Shown here: one piece after another, positions 46,298 through 48,328 of the stretch
How the letters are laid out: each line of letters starts with the position of its first letter
Numbering within the stretch: the stretch's first letter is position 1
From: an uncultured Shewanella sp.
Lineage (GTDB): Bacteria; Pseudomonadota; Gammaproteobacteria; Enterobacterales; Shewanellaceae
DNA length: 48,328 nt
Direction of reading: 5' to 3'
Assembly: GCF_947495455.1 (NCBI RefSeq)
Contig: NZ_CANLZC010000036.1
Span: forward strand, 1-48,328
Position numbers and translations under genes: made by a program
The notes under the pieces: model-generated
Seen by the model: only the letters and a program-made list of their open reading frames with translations
Database searches by the model: none
What the model was told of the DNA's origin: nothing

Positions 46298-47611
46298 ATG
46301 TTATTTGTCAATTTTATCGATTTATTTTTAGAGTCTGCGCCTTGGTTGTTATTGGGTTTAGTGCTGGCGGGGATGTTAAAAATGTTTGTTCCTATGACTT
46401 GGATGCAAAAGCAGTTAGGGGGTCATGGATTGAAATCAACGATAAAAGCTGCCGTGTTAGGAGCGCCTTTGCCGCTATGTTCTTGTGGTGTCATTCCTGC
46501 TGCGGTGGGACTGAGGCGCTCTGGTGCGTCAAAAGCGGCGACCACCTCTTTTTTAGTATCCACGCCTGAAACCGGAGTGGATTCCGTCACTGTATCTTAT
46601 GTGTTGCTGGGGCCTTTTATGGCGATAATTAGACCGATAGCAGCCATTATGAGTGCCATTGTGGCCGGAATGCTGGTGGGGCGTGATGAGGAGGTGCTTA
46701 AGTCTTTCGTAACTGACGCACAGCAAGATACAGGGCAAGCAAGTTCATGTTGCAGCTCTCAAGGGAAAGCGGCTGTTATGCCAAAAAATGAGGCGGGTTG
46801 TGGTTCAAGCTCGCAAACTGAAACGGGCAAACAGAGCTGTTGTGCCAGTGATGGCTTTTCTGTGATCAAGCCTGATGTGAGTAAAGCGACAGCGAAGGAG
46901 ACCTGTTTAAATGGCGACAGCAAGAATGATATTAGCAAGAGTAACAGCAGTAAGAGTGAGGCATGTTGCAGTCAAAAAGATGAAGTTAGTCCCACATTGC
47001 AGCAAAGCTCTGTATTAAACAGTTCAATGTTAAACAGCCCAATATTAATACGTATTGTGAAAGGCTTAAATTACGCTGCAACGGATTTAGTGCGTGACAC
47101 GACGATCTGGTTATTAATTGGATTATTGTTCGCCGCTGCTGTGCAAACCTATGTGCCCAGCGACTTTCTTGTGACCTGGGGTAACGGATTATTGGCTATG
47201 TTGGTCATGGTGATCATTTCTTTTCCTATGTATATCTGCGCGACCGCATCCACGCCGATTGCAGCGGGTTTATTGCTGGCGGGCGTCTCTCCAGGGGCTG
47301 TTTTGGTATTTATGTTGGCGGGGCCTGCAACCAATATTGCAACTTTAGGTGTGGTGAGCAAAGAGCTAGGTAAAAGGGCCTTGTTGGGTTATATAGGCGG
47401 CGTATTGGGAGTGGCCTTAGCATTTGGCATGCTAGTGGATGCTTTAGTGGCACACTTTGGTTTTATCGTTGAACCGCAAATTGGTGAGCATTATCGTTTG
47501 TTACCTGATTGGATCGTTTATGGTTCAGGAATGATTTTGGCGGTGTTAATGTTAAGAGTGTTACTGGCTAAATTGCCTAAAAATTGGTGGCGACGTGATT
47601 GCTGCTCTTAA
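46298..47611 (+). CDS. SO_0444-type Cu/Zn efflux permease (UPF0718/DUF318)
   Basis: A permease of 437 residues, with membrane helices in two halves (about 1-130 and 250-435) that each carry a conserved segment: GAPLPLCSCGVIPAAVGLRRSGAS in the first and ICATASTPIAAGLLLAGVSPGA in the second. Between them lies a hydrophilic loop of about 110 residues with cysteine pairs and singles (SCCSS, GCGSS, SCCAS, ACCSQ), a likely metal-binding segment. The C-terminus ends RRDCCS. This matches the Shewanella SO_0444 exporter family that I recall as involved in Cu/Zn efflux. AGGTGA 9 bases before the ATG. It follows the ZntR-like gene. A tandem repeat begins at its last codons. Confidence 0.88.
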   Translation: MLFVNFIDLFLESAPWLLLGLVLAGMLKMFVPMTWMQKQLGGHGLKSTIKAAVLGAPLPLCSCGVIPAAVGLRRSGASKAATTSFLVSTPETGVDSVTVSYVLLGPFMAIIRPIAAIMSAIVAGMLVGRDEEVLKSFVTDAQQDTGQASSCCSSQGKAAVMPKNEAGCGSSSQTETGKQSCCASDGFSVIKPDVSKATAKETCLNGDSKNDISKSNSSKSEACCSQKDEVSPTLQQSSVLNSSMLNSPILIRIVKGLNYAATDLVRDTTIWLLIGLLFAAAVQTYVPSDFLVTWGNGLLAMLVMVIISFPMYICATASTPIAAGLLLAGVSPGAVLVFMLAGPATNIATLGVVSKELGKRALLGYIGGVLGVALAFGMLVDALVAHFGFIVEPQIGEHYRLLPDWIVYGSGMILAVLMLRVLLAKLPKNWWRRDCCS

Positions 47612-47698
47612 CTTATTGCTCTTAACTTATTGCTCTTAAATGATTGCTCTTAACTTATTGCTCTTAAATGATTGTTCTTAAATTATTGTTCTTAAATC
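47601..47698 (+). repeat. Seven tandem 14-bp repeats at the end of the permease gene
   Basis: The unit ATTGCTCTTAACTT recurs seven times with point changes (47601-47614, 47615-47628, and so on to 47685-47698). Variants end ACTT, AATG, AATT or AATC; the last two units have TTGTTC. The permease stop codon (47609-47611) is inside the first unit, so the array is a duplication of the gene's own end or the source of it. Confidence 0.9.
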
Positions 47699-47722
47699 GC
47701 AAGACAAAGATGGATAGAGCAG

Positions 47723-47753
47723 TGCCACAAATAGCCTGTTACTGTTTGTGGCA
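47723..47753. terminator. Hairpin downstream of the cold-shock gene
   Basis: TGCCACAAA / TTTGTGGCA, a 9-bp stem with a 13-nt loop, lies just past the convergent ends of the permease and csp genes. No strong U-tract follows on either strand, so termination is only plausible. Confidence 0.4.
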
Positions 47754-47783
47754 TGACATTTATTTGCAGGTAACCGCCTAAGG

Positions 47784-47990
47784 TTATACGGCGACCACAT
47801 TATTTGCACAGGGACCTTTTTGTCCTTGGCCGACTTCAAACTCAACGGCCTGACCGTCATTTAACGTGGCATAACCACCACCGTTTCTAATTTCTGAATG
47901 GTGTACAAAAAGGTCTTTTGTGCCATCTTCAGGGGTGATGAATCCAAAACCTTTATCTGCATTGAACCACTTTACTGTGCCTTTACTCAT
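47784..47990 (-). CDS. Cold-shock protein, CspA family
   Basis: A 68-residue single-stranded nucleic-acid-binding protein of the cold-shock domain family. RNP1 is KGFGFITP and RNP2 is LFVHHSEI; the N-terminus [15 protein letters not shown] and the C-terminus PCANNVVAV are typical. Such proteins melt RNA secondary structure; whether this copy is cold-induced cannot be told from the protein. AAAGAG precedes the ATG by 6 bases. It is divergent from the repeat-containing frame at the right edge. Confidence 0.95.
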   Translation of the reverse strand: MSKGTVKWFNADKGFGFITPEDGTKDLFVHHSEIRNGGGYATLNDGQAVEFEVGQGQKGPCANNVVAV

Positions 47991-48166
47991 AATTTACTCT
48001 TTACATTAGTTGATGAAATAGCCAAATAACCAAATAGCAGGATAAAGGAATAGCAGCTTGTAGGCGTTTTTGTAAATATCATTACGCTAATATAAGGGGT
48101 TAATAAGAGTGATTTCGATTTTATAATTAACCCATAAGGATTAATTGCCTTCATAGTAGAGAAAAT
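47991..48166. other. Upstream region of the cold-shock gene
   Basis: Contains a spaced dyad GGGTTAAT (48097-48104) and ATTAACCC (48126-48133), separated by 21 nt, between the divergent csp and right-edge genes. It could be an operator or chance; no cold-box sequence was recognised. Confidence 0.35.
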
Positions 48167-48328
48167 ATGAGTGAAAAGTCATATTTATTTCATCGCAATG
48201 GGATACAGTGGTTGATCCCAACACTAAAACCTTGTCTGTTGTTCTTGCCTTTTGCCTTTTGCCTTTTGCCTTTTGCCTTTTGCCTTTTGCCTTTTGCCTT
48301 TTGCCTTTTGCCTTTTGCCTTTTGCCTT
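48167..48328 (+). CDS. Partial ORF with heptamer-repeat membrane segment, cut by the window edge
   Basis: An ATG at 48167 with GAGA six bases upstream opens a frame that reads 26 unique residues (beginning [18 protein letters not shown]) and then four copies of LPFAFCL encoded by the TTGCCTT array, running off the window in frame. The repeat would form a hydrophobic, membrane-like segment. Because 7 is not a multiple of 3, the array is open in all three frames, so the ORF's openness is not by itself evidence of a gene. I do not recognise the N-terminus. It may be a phase-variable membrane protein or non-coding. Confidence 0.4.
   Translation, partial: MSEKSYLFHRNGIQWLIPTLKPCLLFLPFAFCLLPFAFCLLPFAFCLLPFAFCL
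48245..48328 (+). repeat. Heptanucleotide array, at least 12 copies of TTGCCTT
   Basis: Exactly twelve perfect copies of TTGCCTT fill 48245-48328 up to the end of the window; the array may continue beyond. No interruption or point change is visible. Confidence 0.97.

Overview
The window looks like chromosome of a marine gammaproteobacterium, almost certainly Shewanella or a close relative. From memory, the backbone order mutT-yacG-zapD-coaE-pilDCBA / nadC / ampD-ampE / pdhR-aceE-aceF-lpd / acnB / rsd / hemE / purD-purH / zntR-transporter is that of the Shewanella oneidensis SO_0410 to SO_0444 region. The DNA is AT-rich by eye. I saw no tRNA, rRNA, CRISPR array, transposase or prophage gene.

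Layout. 0.3-0.6 kb: a small secreted protein. 0.7-7.6 kb (minus strand): type IV pilus assembly (pilA, pilB, pilC, pilD) running into coaE, zapD, yacG and mutT; a strong hairpin separates pilA from pilB. 8.2-9.8 kb: an outer-membrane beta-barrel protein and a secreted HAD phosphatase whose 3' end is shifted at a G8 tract. 9.8-12.4 kb: nadC (minus), then ampD-ampE. 12.8-19.8 kb: pyruvate dehydrogenase regulator and complex, with a clear PdhR operator on the pdhR promoter and terminators after aceF and lpd. 20.3-27.0 kb: a 1482-residue periplasmic-propeller/PAS/GGDEF/EAL sensor followed at once by a patatin/Omp85 type Vd autotransporter. 27.2-29.3 kb: an M13 lipoprotein peptidase. 29.3-37.0 kb: an accessory-looking block (atypical crotonase, ABC-F ATPase, YbdL-like aminotransferase, alpha/beta hydrolase, NCS2-type permease with an extra C-terminal domain, two small membrane proteins). 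37.6-48.3 kb: acnB, rsd, hemE, purD/purH, a ZntR-type regulator with an SO_0444-type metal exporter, a cold-shock protein, and an open reading frame running off the right edge through a TTGCCTT heptamer array.

How it works together: pdhR-aceEF-lpd and acnB feed and run the TCA cycle under PdhR control; nadC, hemE, coaE and purDH supply cofactors and purines; ampD/ampE belong to peptidoglycan recycling; pil genes make type IVa pili; zntR and its neighbour form a metal-response pair. The best leads for something new are the frame-switching repeat tracts (G8 in the phosphatase, 12 heptamers at the right edge), the 55-residue prepilin leader, the permease fused to a degenerate HATPase-like domain, and a possible small RNA between rsd and hemE. 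No wholly new multi-gene system is evident.
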